Part shown: positions 44,382-56,419 of the stretch, one piece after another | How positions within the stretch are numbered: position 1 is the stretch's first letter | How the letters are laid out: each line of letters opens with the position of its first letter | Assembly (NCBI RefSeq): GCF_003205205.1 | Contig: NZ_QJRL01000020.1 | Coordinates: 40,829-104,828 of the forward strand | Reading direction: 5' to 3' | DNA: 64,000 nt | Source of the DNA: Pseudomonas sp. LB-090624 | GTDB taxonomy: Bacteria > Pseudomonadota > Gammaproteobacteria > Pseudomonadales > Pseudomonadaceae | Notes under the pieces: model-generated | Database searches by the model: none | Seen by the model: only the letters and a program-made list of their open reading frames with translations | What the model was told of the DNA's origin: nothing | Program-made: the position numbers and the translations under genes

Positions 44382-44765
44382 ATGAGCGAGTTGCGTTTCA
44401 CTGAAGATCACGAATGGCTGCGCGTCGAAGCCGATGGCAGCGTCACCGTGGGCATCACCGCCTACGCCCAGAATGCCCTGGGCGATGTGGTTTTCGTGCA
44501 ATTGCCAGAGTTGCAGCATTACGAGAAGGGCAGCGAAGCGTCTACCGTCGAGTCGGTAAAAGCCGCCAGCGGCGTCTACATGCCGCTGACCGGTGAAGTG
44601 GTCGAGGTCAACGCCCAGCTCGAAGACAGCCCTGAACTGGTCAACGAAGACCCGATGGGCGACGGCTGGTTCTTCCGCTTCAAGCCTGTGGATGCCGCCG
44701 CCGTCACCGCCCTGCTCGACCAGGATGCCTACGACCGCCTGCTCAAAGCCAACGACGACGCCTGA
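44382..44765 (+). CDS. gcvH: Glycine cleavage system H protein
   Basis: The 127-residue lipoyl carrier of the glycine cleavage complex. The lipoylation lysine is K60 in ASTVESVKAASG. The short all-beta fold ends with the family FRFKPVDAAAVTALLDQDAYDRLL (helix). It shuttles the aminomethyl group from GcvP to GcvT. First gene of the operon; GAGGA precedes the ATG. Pseudomonads usually have a second gcv set elsewhere. Confidence 0.96.
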   Translation: MSELRFTEDHEWLRVEADGSVTVGITAYAQNALGDVVFVQLPELQHYEKGSEASTVESVKAASGVYMPLTGEVVEVNAQLEDSPELVNEDPMGDGWFFRFKPVDAAAVTALLDQDAYDRLLKANDDA

Positions 44766-44776
44766 GGAACCCCGCC

Positions 44777-47632
<2,856 letters not shown>

Positions 47633-47642
47633 TAGCCCCTCC

Positions 47643-47709
47643 CCGCCACCTGGCTTGGGTGGCGGGCTCTGTGGGGCGGGTTTACCCGCGAATGCGGCGG
47701 TGCATTCGC
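47643..47709. repeat. Hairpin and REP cluster between gcvP and sdaA
   Basis: Three consecutive stems: CCGCCACC/GGTGGCGG (47643-47665), a REP core GCGGGTTTACCCGC (47676-47689) and GCGAATGC/GCATTCGC (47688-47709). It may attenuate or stabilise the transcript between gcvHP and sdaA-gcvT. Confidence 0.65.
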
Positions 47710-47768
47710 AGGTAGACACGCTTCCACAAGGCTCACCGCCCATCCACCGAACTTGGCAGGAGGTCACC

Positions 47769-49145
<1,377 letters not shown>

Positions 49146-49172
49146 CCCGACAACAACACCAAGGAGTCACCG

Positions 49173-50294
49173 ATGTCCGAAACACTGCTCAAGACCCCAC
49201 TGCATGCCCTGCACCTGGAACTGGGTGCGCGGATGGTGCCGTTCGCCGGGTACGACATGCCCGTGCAATACCCGCTGGGCGTGCTCAAGGAACACCTGCA
49301 CACTCGCGATCAGGCCGGCCTGTTCGATGTCTCGCACATGGGCCAGATCATCCTGCGCGGTAGCGACGCCGCCAAGGCCCTGGAAACCCTGGTGCCGGTG
49401 GACATCATCGACCTGCCGGTGGGCATGCAGCGCTATGCCATGTTCACCAATGAGCAAGGCGGCATACTCGATGACCTGATGGTGGCCAACCTGGGCGACG
49501 ACACCCTGTTCCTGGTGGTCAATGCTGCCTGCAAGGACCAGGACCTGGCCCACCTGCAAAAACACATTGGCGACCGTTGCCAGGTACAGCCGCTGTTCGA
49601 GGAACGTGCCCTGCTTGCCCTGCAGGGGCCGGCAGCAGTCAAGGTACTGGAGCGCCTGGCCCCGGAAGTGGCAGGCATGACCTTCATGCAGTTCCGCCCG
49701 CTAAAACTGCTGGGTGAAGACTGCTTCGTCAGCCGCTCGGGCTACACCGGTGAAGACGGCTACGAAATTTCGGTACCGGGCCACGCAGCCGAGGCCCTTG
49801 CTCGTCGCCTGCTGGCCGAGCCGGAAGTACAGCCGATCGGCCTGGGCGCTCGTGACTCGCTGCGCCTGGAAGCCGGCCTGTGCCTGTATGGCCACGACAT
49901 GAACGGCGAGACCACACCGATCGAAGCCAGCCTGCTGTGGGCGATTTCCAAAGTGCGCCGTGCCGATGGCGCACGTGCTGCCGGTTTCCCGGGGGCCGAG
50001 GCGATCTTCGCCCACCAGCGCGATGGCGTGGCGCGCAAACGTGTCGGCCTGTTGCCACAAGAACGCACGCCAGTACGCGAAGGCGCGGATATAGTAGATG
50101 CCAACGACAAACCGGTGGGCAAAGTGTGCAGCGGCGGATTTGGCCCGACACTCGGCGCACCGGTTGCAATGGGTTATATCGATAGTGAACATAGCGCTCT
50201 CGACACACCACTGTTTGCTGTCGTGCGCGGCAAGAAGGTTGCCTTGAAAGTCAGTAAAATGCCTTTCGTAGCACAACGTTACTACCGTGGCTGA
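49173..50294 (+). CDS. gcvT: Aminomethyltransferase, T protein of glycine cleavage
   Basis: A 373-residue protein that releases ammonia from the H-protein aminomethyl group and forms 5,10-methylene-THF. Family motifs: FAGYDMPVQYPLGVLKEH at the N-terminus, GLFDVSHMGQI, the folate-site SRSGYTGEDGYEISVP in the middle and the late GKVCSGGFGPTLGAPVAMGY. AAGGAG precedes the ATG. It ends the operon 27 nt after sdaA, followed by a hairpin. Confidence 0.96.
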   Translation: MSETLLKTPLHALHLELGARMVPFAGYDMPVQYPLGVLKEHLHTRDQAGLFDVSHMGQIILRGSDAAKALETLVPVDIIDLPVGMQRYAMFTNEQGGILDDLMVANLGDDTLFLVVNAACKDQDLAHLQKHIGDRCQVQPLFEERALLALQGPAAVKVLERLAPEVAGMTFMQFRPLKLLGEDCFVSRSGYTGEDGYEISVPGHAAEALARRLLAEPEVQPIGLGARDSLRLEAGLCLYGHDMNGETTPIEASLLWAISKVRRADGARAAGFPGAEAIFAHQRDGVARKRVGLLPQERTPVREGADIVDANDKPVGKVCSGGFGPTLGAPVAMGYIDSEHSALDTPLFAVVRGKKVALKVSKMPFVAQRYYRG

Positions 50295-50312
50295 AACTGC
50301 TTTGTGAGGGTT

Positions 50313-50349
50313 GGGGGCGGGTTCGAGATATTCGTTTTCGAACCTCCCC
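50313..50349 (+). terminator. Hairpin after gcvT
   Basis: GGGGG..GGTTCGA pairs with TCGAACC.TCCCC around an 11-nt loop, followed by AATAAC and TTTT a few bases on. A plausible end of the gcv operon. The rest of the 357-nt gap to 50651 is probably the long 5' leader typical of cold-shock genes. Confidence 0.5.
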
Positions 50350-50651
50350 AATAACTTTTGAACATACCGCCAGGCCAGGCACCATGCCGTTTCCGGGCAA
50401 ACGGCCGGTTGTCGGCAGACGGTCAATTTTCCCTACGACCAAGGGCTTGTTTTTCGCTCGGCAGTTGGCGTAGAGTCACAGCACTGTGTTTGCATGGGTC
50501 GCAACAGTTCGTGACCTGGGCCAGTAGCCGAGATTTGCTACAACCCGTTCGACGTCTCTTACTTTCCTGCAACCCAGCCCAGTAATCTTTCGCTTACAAA
50601 AAAGTGCGAAAGAACTGTCATCAAAATTTAAGCTTCATAGGAAATAAGACA

Positions 50652-50864
50652 ATGGCTGAGCGTCAGAACGGTACCGTCAAGTGGTTCAATGACGAAAAAG
50701 GTTACGGCTTCATCACCCCAGAAAGCGGTCCGGATCTGTTCGTGCACTTCCGCGCTATCGAAGGCAATGGCTTCAAGAGCCTGAAAGAAGGCCAGAAGGT
50801 CACCTTCGAAGCCGTTCAAGGCCAGAAAGGCATGCAGGCTGACAAAGTTCAGGTCCTGGGCTAA
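50652..50864 (+). CDS. Cold-shock protein (CspA family)
   Basis: A 70-residue OB-fold RNA chaperone. RNP1 is KGYGFI and RNP2 is LFVHF, both intact, after the usual TVKWFND start. It binds single-stranded nucleic acid and melts RNA structure. AGGA lies nine nt before the ATG at 50652; the open frame upstream lies in the leader. A strong terminator follows. The closest named relatives in pseudomonads are CapB/CspA. Confidence 0.95.
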   Translation: MAERQNGTVKWFNDEKGYGFITPESGPDLFVHFRAIEGNGFKSLKEGQKVTFEAVQGQKGMQADKVQVLG

Positions 50865-50883
50865 GCCGAACCCGACTTCAAAA

Positions 50884-50914
50884 AGCCCCTGCCAAGTGCA
50901 GGGGCTTTTTTTTG
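50884..50914 (+). terminator. Intrinsic terminator of the cold-shock gene
   Basis: AGCCCCTGC, five-base loop, GCAGGGGCT, then eight T; 20 nt after the stop. Confidence 0.92.
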
Positions 50915-50953
50915 CCCGTAGAATAGTGGCTTCGATTTCTGGAGCTGTTCTGC

Positions 50954-51442
50954 ATGACCAAGCCTCTGCTCACACCCCAGGGTGATTTTCCGCCGGTCGG
51001 CCTGGGCCGGCGCCTGGCGGCGATGTTCTATGACTTTCTGTTGTGCACGGCGCTACTGATCGTGACCGCAGGCGCCTACAAAATGATCCAGATGGCGATC
51101 ATCGGCGAAGCACGCATGCGCGAGCTGACCGAGGCCGGTGCACTGGATGGCGACCCGCTGCTGTCGACGTTGCTGCTGTTTGCCTTGTTCGGCTTCTTTG
51201 CCAAGTTCTGGACCCATGGCGGGCAAACCTTGGGCATGCAGGTGTGGGGCGTACGGGTGCAGAATGCGGATGGCTCGGCGATCAGCCTGTGGCAAGCGCT
51301 GCTGCGTTTCGTGGTATCGATCGCGTCGTGGTTGTGCCTTGGGCTGGGTTTCTTCTGGGTGCTGATCGACAAGCGCAAGCGCGGCTGGCATGACATCTAT
51401 TCAGAAAGCCAGCTGGTGCGGGTGCCAAAGCAGAAGAGATGA
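50954..51442 (+). CDS. RDD-family inner membrane protein
   Basis: A 162-residue protein with three to four membrane helices and the RDD pattern: LGRRLAAMFYDFLLCTALL at the N-terminus (Arg and the two following polar positions of the domain), then THGGQTLGMQVWGVRVQNADG and a final DKRKRGWHDIYSESQLV. RDD proteins are small membrane proteins, some of them ion exchangers; the role here is unknown. Convergent with lptG across a shared terminator. Confidence 0.85.
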   Translation: MTKPLLTPQGDFPPVGLGRRLAAMFYDFLLCTALLIVTAGAYKMIQMAIIGEARMRELTEAGALDGDPLLSTLLLFALFGFFAKFWTHGGQTLGMQVWGVRVQNADGSAISLWQALLRFVVSIASWLCLGLGFFWVLIDKRKRGWHDIYSESQLVRVPKQKR

Positions 51443-51474
51443 CTTGAGCTTTGCTGGCGTCGGGCGATCAGCCA

Positions 51475-51501
51475 CAAAAAAGCCGACCCAGAGGTCGGCT
51501 T
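51475..51501. terminator. Bidirectional terminator between RDD gene and lptG
   Basis: AGCCGACC, four-base loop, GGTCGGCT. On the minus strand six T follow (for lptG); on the plus strand the tail is weaker (TTGTT). Confidence 0.8.
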
Positions 51502-51520
51502 GTTCATGCAGTTCAGGCCA

Positions 51521-52582
51521 TCAACCCGCCCGGCGCAACAACCAGACACCGGCCAAGGCACAGATGCCCGCGGGTATCACTACCGCCAGCAACGGCGGGA
51601 AGCCGAACACCTGGCTGGAGGGCCCAAGCAAATCCTGGCCGATGCGGAACACGAAGCCCACCAGCACGCCGGTGAACACGCGCTGGCCAAGGGTCACCGA
51701 CCGCAGCGGGCCGAAGATGAACGAGATCGCCATCAGCACCAGCGCCGCCGTTACCATCGGCTGCAGCACCTTGGTCCAGAACGCCAGCCAGTAACGGGCG
51801 TTGTTCAGGCCCTGGTCGGACAGGTAGTGAATGTAGTCCCACAGCCCGGTGATCGACAGCGACTCGGGCGCCAGGATGACGGTATTGAGCAGCTCCGGCG
51901 TGAGGGACACATCCCAGCGCTCTTCGGGCGCGGTTACCACCTCAGTGTGGTCGCCCCGGAAGTAGGTGGTGCGCACATCGGCGAGCAGCCAGTGGTCTTG
52001 CTGATACTGCGCACGACGGGCAAAGCTCGAAGTGACAATCTTGCGCTCGCTGTCGAAGCGATAGCGGGTCACCCCGAGCAGCAGGCCGCTGGGCTGCACG
52101 GCGTTGATGTGCACATACTCCTCGCCCTGGCGGTGCCACATGCCGCGCTTGGAACTTTGTGCTTCACCACCGCCCTGGGCCAGGGAACGGTCGGCCTGGG
52201 CCTTGTTCTCGGTCACCGGGGCCACGTACTCGCCAATCAGCAGGCCGACCAGCATCAGCACCAGCATGGGCTTCATCACCGCCCAGACGATACGGCCGAT
52301 CGAAACCCCAGCCGCGCGCATGATGGTCAGTTCGCTGCTGCTGGCCAGGCTGCCCAGGCCGATCAAGCAGCCGATCAGCGCGGCCATCGGCAGCATTTCG
52401 TACAGCCGGCGCGGTGCGGTCAGCAGGACGAAGTTGCCTGCTTCCATCACTGTATAGGTGTCGCTCAGGTCGCTCATTTCATCAATGAACGCAAACAGCG
52501 AAGCCAGGCCGAGGATGATCCCCAGCACAGCCAGGATGGCCAGCAGCACGCTCTGGCCAATGTAGCGATCGAGCTTAGCCAT
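51521..52582 (-). CDS. lptG: LPS export ABC transporter permease LptG
   Basis: A 353-residue inner membrane protein: three helices, a periplasmic beta-jellyroll (about 130-260), and three more helices, the LptF/LptG layout. It starts DRYIGQSVLLAILAVLGIILG. With LptF and LptB it extracts lipopolysaccharide from the inner membrane and passes it to LptC/LptA. The ATG at 52582 has GGAGG upstream and overlaps the lptF stop by eight nt, so the two are coupled. Confidence 0.95.
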   Translation of the reverse strand: MAKLDRYIGQSVLLAILAVLGIILGLASLFAFIDEMSDLSDTYTVMEAGNFVLLTAPRRLYEMLPMAALIGCLIGLGSLASSSELTIMRAAGVSIGRIVWAVMKPMLVLMLVGLLIGEYVAPVTENKAQADRSLAQGGGEAQSSKRGMWHRQGEEYVHINAVQPSGLLLGVTRYRFDSERKIVTSSFARRAQYQQDHWLLADVRTTYFRGDHTEVVTAPEERWDVSLTPELLNTVILAPESLSITGLWDYIHYLSDQGLNNARYWLAFWTKVLQPMVTAALVLMAISFIFGPLRSVTLGQRVFTGVLVGFVFRIGQDLLGPSSQVFGFPPLLAVVIPAGICALAGVWLLRRAG

Positions 52583-53690
52583 GGGCCACCTCCGCACGGC
52601 GGGCGGCGCGCTTGAGGCGCAACGGCTCCCAGTACATCAGGCCCAGGCCGATCAGCAGGAACAGGCCGTGGACCCACCACATGCCCAGGCCAATCGGCAA
52701 TTTGCCCTTCTCGAGGGCGCCGCGTACGGAAATCAGCATTGTCAGGTAGGCCATGTACAGGAGAATTGCCGGCAACAGCTTGAGGAAGCGGCCTTGGCGC
52801 GGGTTGACCCGCGACAGCGGCACTGCCAGCAGGGTGACGACGAAGACCAGGATCGGCAGCGACAGCCGCCATTGCAGCTCGGCACGCTCACGCAGGCCCT
52901 TCTTGCCGAACAGTTCGGAAGTCGGAATCGCTTCGCGATCAGTCACTTCTTCAGCAACTTCCGGCTTGGGCAGCAACACACCGTAGGTGTCGTACTTGAT
53001 TGCACGGTAATCGGCCTGGCCCGGGTTGCCGTCGTAGCGGTAGCCGTTCTCCAGCACCAGGTAGCGGTTGCCGTCCGCCTGGATTTCCTGGTGGCCTTTT
53101 TCCGCGACCAGCACCGATGGCGCGCGGTCTTTGGTCTTGTCCTGGTTGAAGCGCTTCTCGGAGATGAACACCCCGGCCAGGTTGATGCGGTCGTCCGACA
53201 GCTGCTCGGTATAGGTCACCCGCGAGCCGTCACGCAAGGTCTGGAAGCGCCCCGGTACCAAGGTATCGAACTCGGTCAGGGCGTCCTGCTGGGCAATGAT
53301 CTGCTGCACCTGGGCCACGCCCAAGGGTGCCAGGCTCAGGCTCAGCCAGGCCACCAGCAGGGCAACCAGGGCGGCCGGCGCCATGGTCAGGCCCAGCAGG
53401 CGCTGTTGGCTCATGCCGGTGGCCGACAGCACGGTCATCTCGCTTTCCAGATACAGCCGCCCATAGGCCAGCAGGATGCCAAGGAACAGCCCCAGCGGCA
53501 GGATCAGCTGCAGGAAGCCAGGCATGCGGAAACCCATGATCAGGAACAGCACGCTCGGGTCGAGCACGCCCTGGGCAGCCTGGGCCAGGTACTTGATGAA
53601 GCGCCCGCTCATGATGATCACCAGCAGCACGGCGCTGACGGCGCTCAAGGTCACCAGGACCTCGCGGGACAAATAACGAAAGACGATCAA
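52575..53690 (-). CDS. lptF: LPS export ABC transporter permease LptF
   Basis: A 371-residue partner of LptG with the same layout (helices, jellyroll about 125-270, helices). I use a TTG start at 53690 (first residues IVFRYLSREVLVTLSAVS after the start) because AGGAG lies eight nt upstream; an ATG at 53726 would add 12 residues of unrelated sequence. Divergent from pepA across 301 nt that contain a GATAAT-like -10 on the minus strand (53808-53813) and a hairpin. Confidence 0.94.
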   Translation of the reverse strand: MIVFRYLSREVLVTLSAVSAVLLVIIMSGRFIKYLAQAAQGVLDPSVLFLIMGFRMPGFLQLILPLGLFLGILLAYGRLYLESEMTVLSATGMSQQRLLGLTMAPAALVALLVAWLSLSLAPLGVAQVQQIIAQQDALTEFDTLVPGRFQTLRDGSRVTYTEQLSDDRINLAGVFISEKRFNQDKTKDRAPSVLVAEKGHQEIQADGNRYLVLENGYRYDGNPGQADYRAIKYDTYGVLLPKPEVAEEVTDREAIPTSELFGKKGLRERAELQWRLSLPILVFVVTLLAVPLSRVNPRQGRFLKLLPAILLYMAYLTMLISVRGALEKGKLPIGLGMWWVHGLFLLIGLGLMYWEPLRLKRAARRAEVAHG

Positions 53691-53770
53691 ACCAGACACT
53701 CCTGGGTTGTCAGGGCAGACGGCCATGCAATGGCGCCAGACAATGACTTAGTACATCCAAGACCAATGCC

Positions 53771-53789
53771 GGTTCGCCAAAGGCGAACC
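53771..53789. other. Perfect 8-bp-stem hairpin in the lptF-pepA gap
   Basis: GGTTCGCC-AAA-GGCGAACC. It lies in the 301-nt divergent gap (53691-53991), 82 nt before the lptF start, between the lptF -10-like element and the gene, so it would be in the lptF leader. No gene is visible in the gap. Confidence 0.5.
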
Positions 53790-53991
53790 TCCATGTAAAG
53801 TGCGCGCATTATCCTGTGATTGACCGCCCCTGTCACTTGGCCGCGCATGAAGCTGCACAACGGGGTTGTCAGCATGCTTGCCGCAGGCTCAAACTGGCTG
53901 CTTTTGCGCTGGCACGCGACGACGCGGCCAGGCCCGTCCAGAGCGCTGCAACGCACAGCGCCATTCGTATCGATCATTCGGGGATCCTGAC

Positions 53992-55485
53992 ATGGAACTG
54001 GTTGTAAAAAGCGTAGCTGCTGCATCTGTAAAAACCGCCACCCTGGTGATTCCGGTTGGTGAAAACCGCAAACTCGGCGCTGTTGCCAAGGCGGTCGACG
54101 AGGCCAGCGCAGGCGCCATCAGCGCCGTGCTCAAGCGCGGCGACCTGGCCGGCAAGCCGGGCCAGACCCTGCTGCTGCACAACCTTGCGGGCCTGAAAGC
54201 CGAGCGTGTGCTGCTGGTGGGCAGCGGCAAGGAAGAAGCCCTGGGCGACCGCGCCTGGCGCAAGCTGGTCACCAGTGTCGCTGGCGTGCTCAAGGGCCTG
54301 AACGGCGCAGATGCGGTGCTGGCACTGGACGATATCGCTGTCAGTAACCGCGACGCCCATTACGGCAAGTATCGCCTGCTGGCCGAAACCCTGCAGGACG
54401 GCGAATACGTGTTCGACCGTTTCAAGAGCCAGAAAGCCGAGCCGCGCGCCCTGAAAAAGGTCACCCTGCTGGCCGACAAGGCCGGGCTGGCCGAGGTTGA
54501 GCGCGCAGTCCGGCACGCCACAGCCATCGCCACCGGCATGGCCTATACCCGCGACCTCGGCAACCTGCCGCCAAACCTGTGCCACCCAAGCTTCCTCGCC
54601 GAGCAGGCCAAGGACCTGGGCAAAGCGCACAAGGCGCTGAAGGTTGAAGTGCTGGACGAGAAGAAGATCAAGGACCTGGGCATGGGTGCGTTCTACGCCG
54701 TGGGCCAGGGCAGCGACCAGCCGCCACGCCTGATCGTGCTCAACTACCAGGGCGCCAAGAAGGCCGACAAGCCGTTCGTGCTGGTCGGTAAAGGCATTAC
54801 CTTCGACACCGGTGGCATCAGCCTCAAGCCTGGCGCCGGCATGGACGAAATGAAGTACGACATGTGTGGTGCCGCCAGCGTGCTGGGCACCCTGCGCGCC
54901 GTGCTGGAACTGCAACTGCCGATCAACCTCGTCTGCCTGCTGGCCTGCGCCGAGAACATGCCAAGCGGCGGCGCTACCCGCCCAGGTGACATCGTCACCA
55001 CCATGAGCGGGCAGACCGTGGAAATCCTCAACACCGACGCCGAAGGCCGCCTGGTGCTGTGCGACACCCTGACCTACGCCGAGCGTTTCAAACCACAGGC
55101 CGTGATCGATATCGCCACCCTGACCGGCGCCTGCATCGTCGCCCTGGGCAGCCACACCACCGGCCTCATGGGCAACAACGACGACCTGGTCGGCCAGTTG
55201 CTCGACGCCGGCAAGCGCGCCGACGATCGTGCCTGGCAGCTGCCGCTGTTCGATGAGTACCAGGAGCAACTGGACAGCCCGTTCGCCGACATGGGCAACA
55301 TCGGTGGGCCGAAGGCCGGCACCATCACCGCCGGCTGCTTCCTGTCACGCTTTGCCAAAGCCTACAACTGGGCGCACATGGACATCGCCGGCACCGCCTG
55401 GGTCAGTGGTGGCAAGGACAAGGGCGCCACTGGCCGCCCGGTGCCTCTGCTGACCCAGTACCTGCTGGACCGCGCTGGCGCCTGA
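53992..55485 (+). CDS. pepA: Leucyl aminopeptidase PepA (M17)
   Basis: A 497-residue cytosolic dinuclear metallo-aminopeptidase that removes N-terminal residues from peptides. In some bacteria PepA also binds DNA. The N-terminal macro-like domain spans about 1-180. The catalytic domain has the metal/active-site motifs VGKGITFDTGGISLKP, MKYDMCGAASV and the M17 signature NTDAEGRL. The ATG at 53992 follows GGGGATCCTGAC. Downstream holC is separated by 50 nt, the common gammaproteobacterial order pepA-holC-valS. Confidence 0.96.
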   Translation: MELVVKSVAAASVKTATLVIPVGENRKLGAVAKAVDEASAGAISAVLKRGDLAGKPGQTLLLHNLAGLKAERVLLVGSGKEEALGDRAWRKLVTSVAGVLKGLNGADAVLALDDIAVSNRDAHYGKYRLLAETLQDGEYVFDRFKSQKAEPRALKKVTLLADKAGLAEVERAVRHATAIATGMAYTRDLGNLPPNLCHPSFLAEQAKDLGKAHKALKVEVLDEKKIKDLGMGAFYAVGQGSDQPPRLIVLNYQGAKKADKPFVLVGKGITFDTGGISLKPGAGMDEMKYDMCGAASVLGTLRAVLELQLPINLVCLLACAENMPSGGATRPGDIVTTMSGQTVEILNTDAEGRLVLCDTLTYAERFKPQAVIDIATLTGACIVALGSHTTGLMGNNDDLVGQLLDAGKRADDRAWQLPLFDEYQEQLDSPFADMGNIGGPKAGTITAGCFLSRFAKAYNWAHMDIAGTAWVSGGKDKGATGRPVPLLTQYLLDRAGA

Positions 55486-55535
55486 TGCCGTGAAACCGGT
55501 GGCGCCTGGCGCGCCGCCGGCCGGCGATAACGACC

Positions 55536-55964
55536 ATGAGCAAAGTCGACTTCTACATCCTGCCCACCGACTCGCTGTCGGCGCGGCTCGATTTCGCCTG
55601 CAAGCTGTGCGAGAAGGCCTGGCGCCTTGGCCACCGGGTTTATCTGCACTGCCAGGACGCCGAGCAGCGCGCCGAGCTGGATCAGCGGCTCTGGCGCTTC
55701 AAGGGCGAAGCGTTCGTACCTCACGACATGGCCGAGGTGCATGCCGATGCCGGCGTGGCCCTGGGCCTGGCTGACAATGCCGGTGACCACCGCGACCTGC
55801 TGATCAACCTGGGCGCCAGCGTGCCGGCCTTTGTCGGGGAGTTCGAGCGGGTGGCGGAAATCGTCGTCGAGGACCCCGGCATTCGCCAATCGGCACGTGA
55901 GCGATTCCGTTTCTACCGTGAACAGGGCTATGCTCTGCAAGACCACCGCTTACAGCGACTTTGA
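55536..55964 (+). CDS. holC: DNA polymerase III chi subunit
   Basis: A 142-residue protein that links the polymerase III clamp loader to single-strand-binding protein. It shows the family start VDFYILPTDSLSARLDFACKL, the DQRLWRFKGEAFVPHD segment and the AERFERVAEIV-like end (here GEFERVAEIVVEDP). It lies in pepA-holC-(small gene)-valS; the next start is five nt after its stop. Confidence 0.93.
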   Translation: MSKVDFYILPTDSLSARLDFACKLCEKAWRLGHRVYLHCQDAEQRAELDQRLWRFKGEAFVPHDMAEVHADAGVALGLADNAGDHRDLLINLGASVPAFVGEFERVAEIVVEDPGIRQSARERFRFYREQGYALQDHRLQRL

Positions 55965-55969
55965 CGACG

Positions 55970-56335
55970 ATGGACAAGCACTCCCCCCTGCCCGATTCCG
56001 CCCATCTGCTCGACGACCTCGAGTCGATCCGCCAGCTGCTGGGCGACGCCGACCTGCAACCGCCGCTGCTGACCGAAACGGTAGAGCAGATACCACTGCT
56101 GCTGGAAGAACCTGCAGGCAACCCGGTGCCGGTTGCCGAACCCACCGCTGTCGAACCTGAGGAAGACCCGCAGACGCGCCGCCAGGACACCCTGTTGCAC
56201 CTGGAAAGCGAGCTGCGCGCTGCGGCGCAGATGATCATGCAGGACGTGATCAACGACTTCACCCCGCATATCGAGAACGAGATCAAGCGCCGGCTGGATG
56301 CGCGGATCGAGCGTTTGATCAAGCGTTCCGAGTAG
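55970..56335 (+). CDS. Small acidic conserved protein between holC and valS
   Basis: A 121-residue protein. The first 70 residues are acidic and rich in Pro, Leu and Glu (DDLESIRQLLGD, EQIPLLLEEP, EPTAVEPEEDP), probably disordered. The last 50 form a charged helix (LLHLESELRAAAQMIMQDVI, then IENEIKRRLDARIERLIKR). No enzyme motif or signal peptide. The start is the ATG five nt after holC; a TTG nine nt earlier overlaps the holC stop and is possible. Homologs sit at this place in other pseudomonads. Function unknown; a DNA-replication or coupling role is only suggested by position. Confidence 0.8.
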   Translation: MDKHSPLPDSAHLLDDLESIRQLLGDADLQPPLLTETVEQIPLLLEEPAGNPVPVAEPTAVEPEEDPQTRRQDTLLHLESELRAAAQMIMQDVINDFTPHIENEIKRRLDARIERLIKRSE

Positions 56336-56419
56336 AGCCGGGTATCGGTGTCGCCTGCGGCCTCCAGCTTGGTTATACTTCCCGGCTTTCCCGAATAAAT
56401 GCACAGGGTCCCGCCGCGC

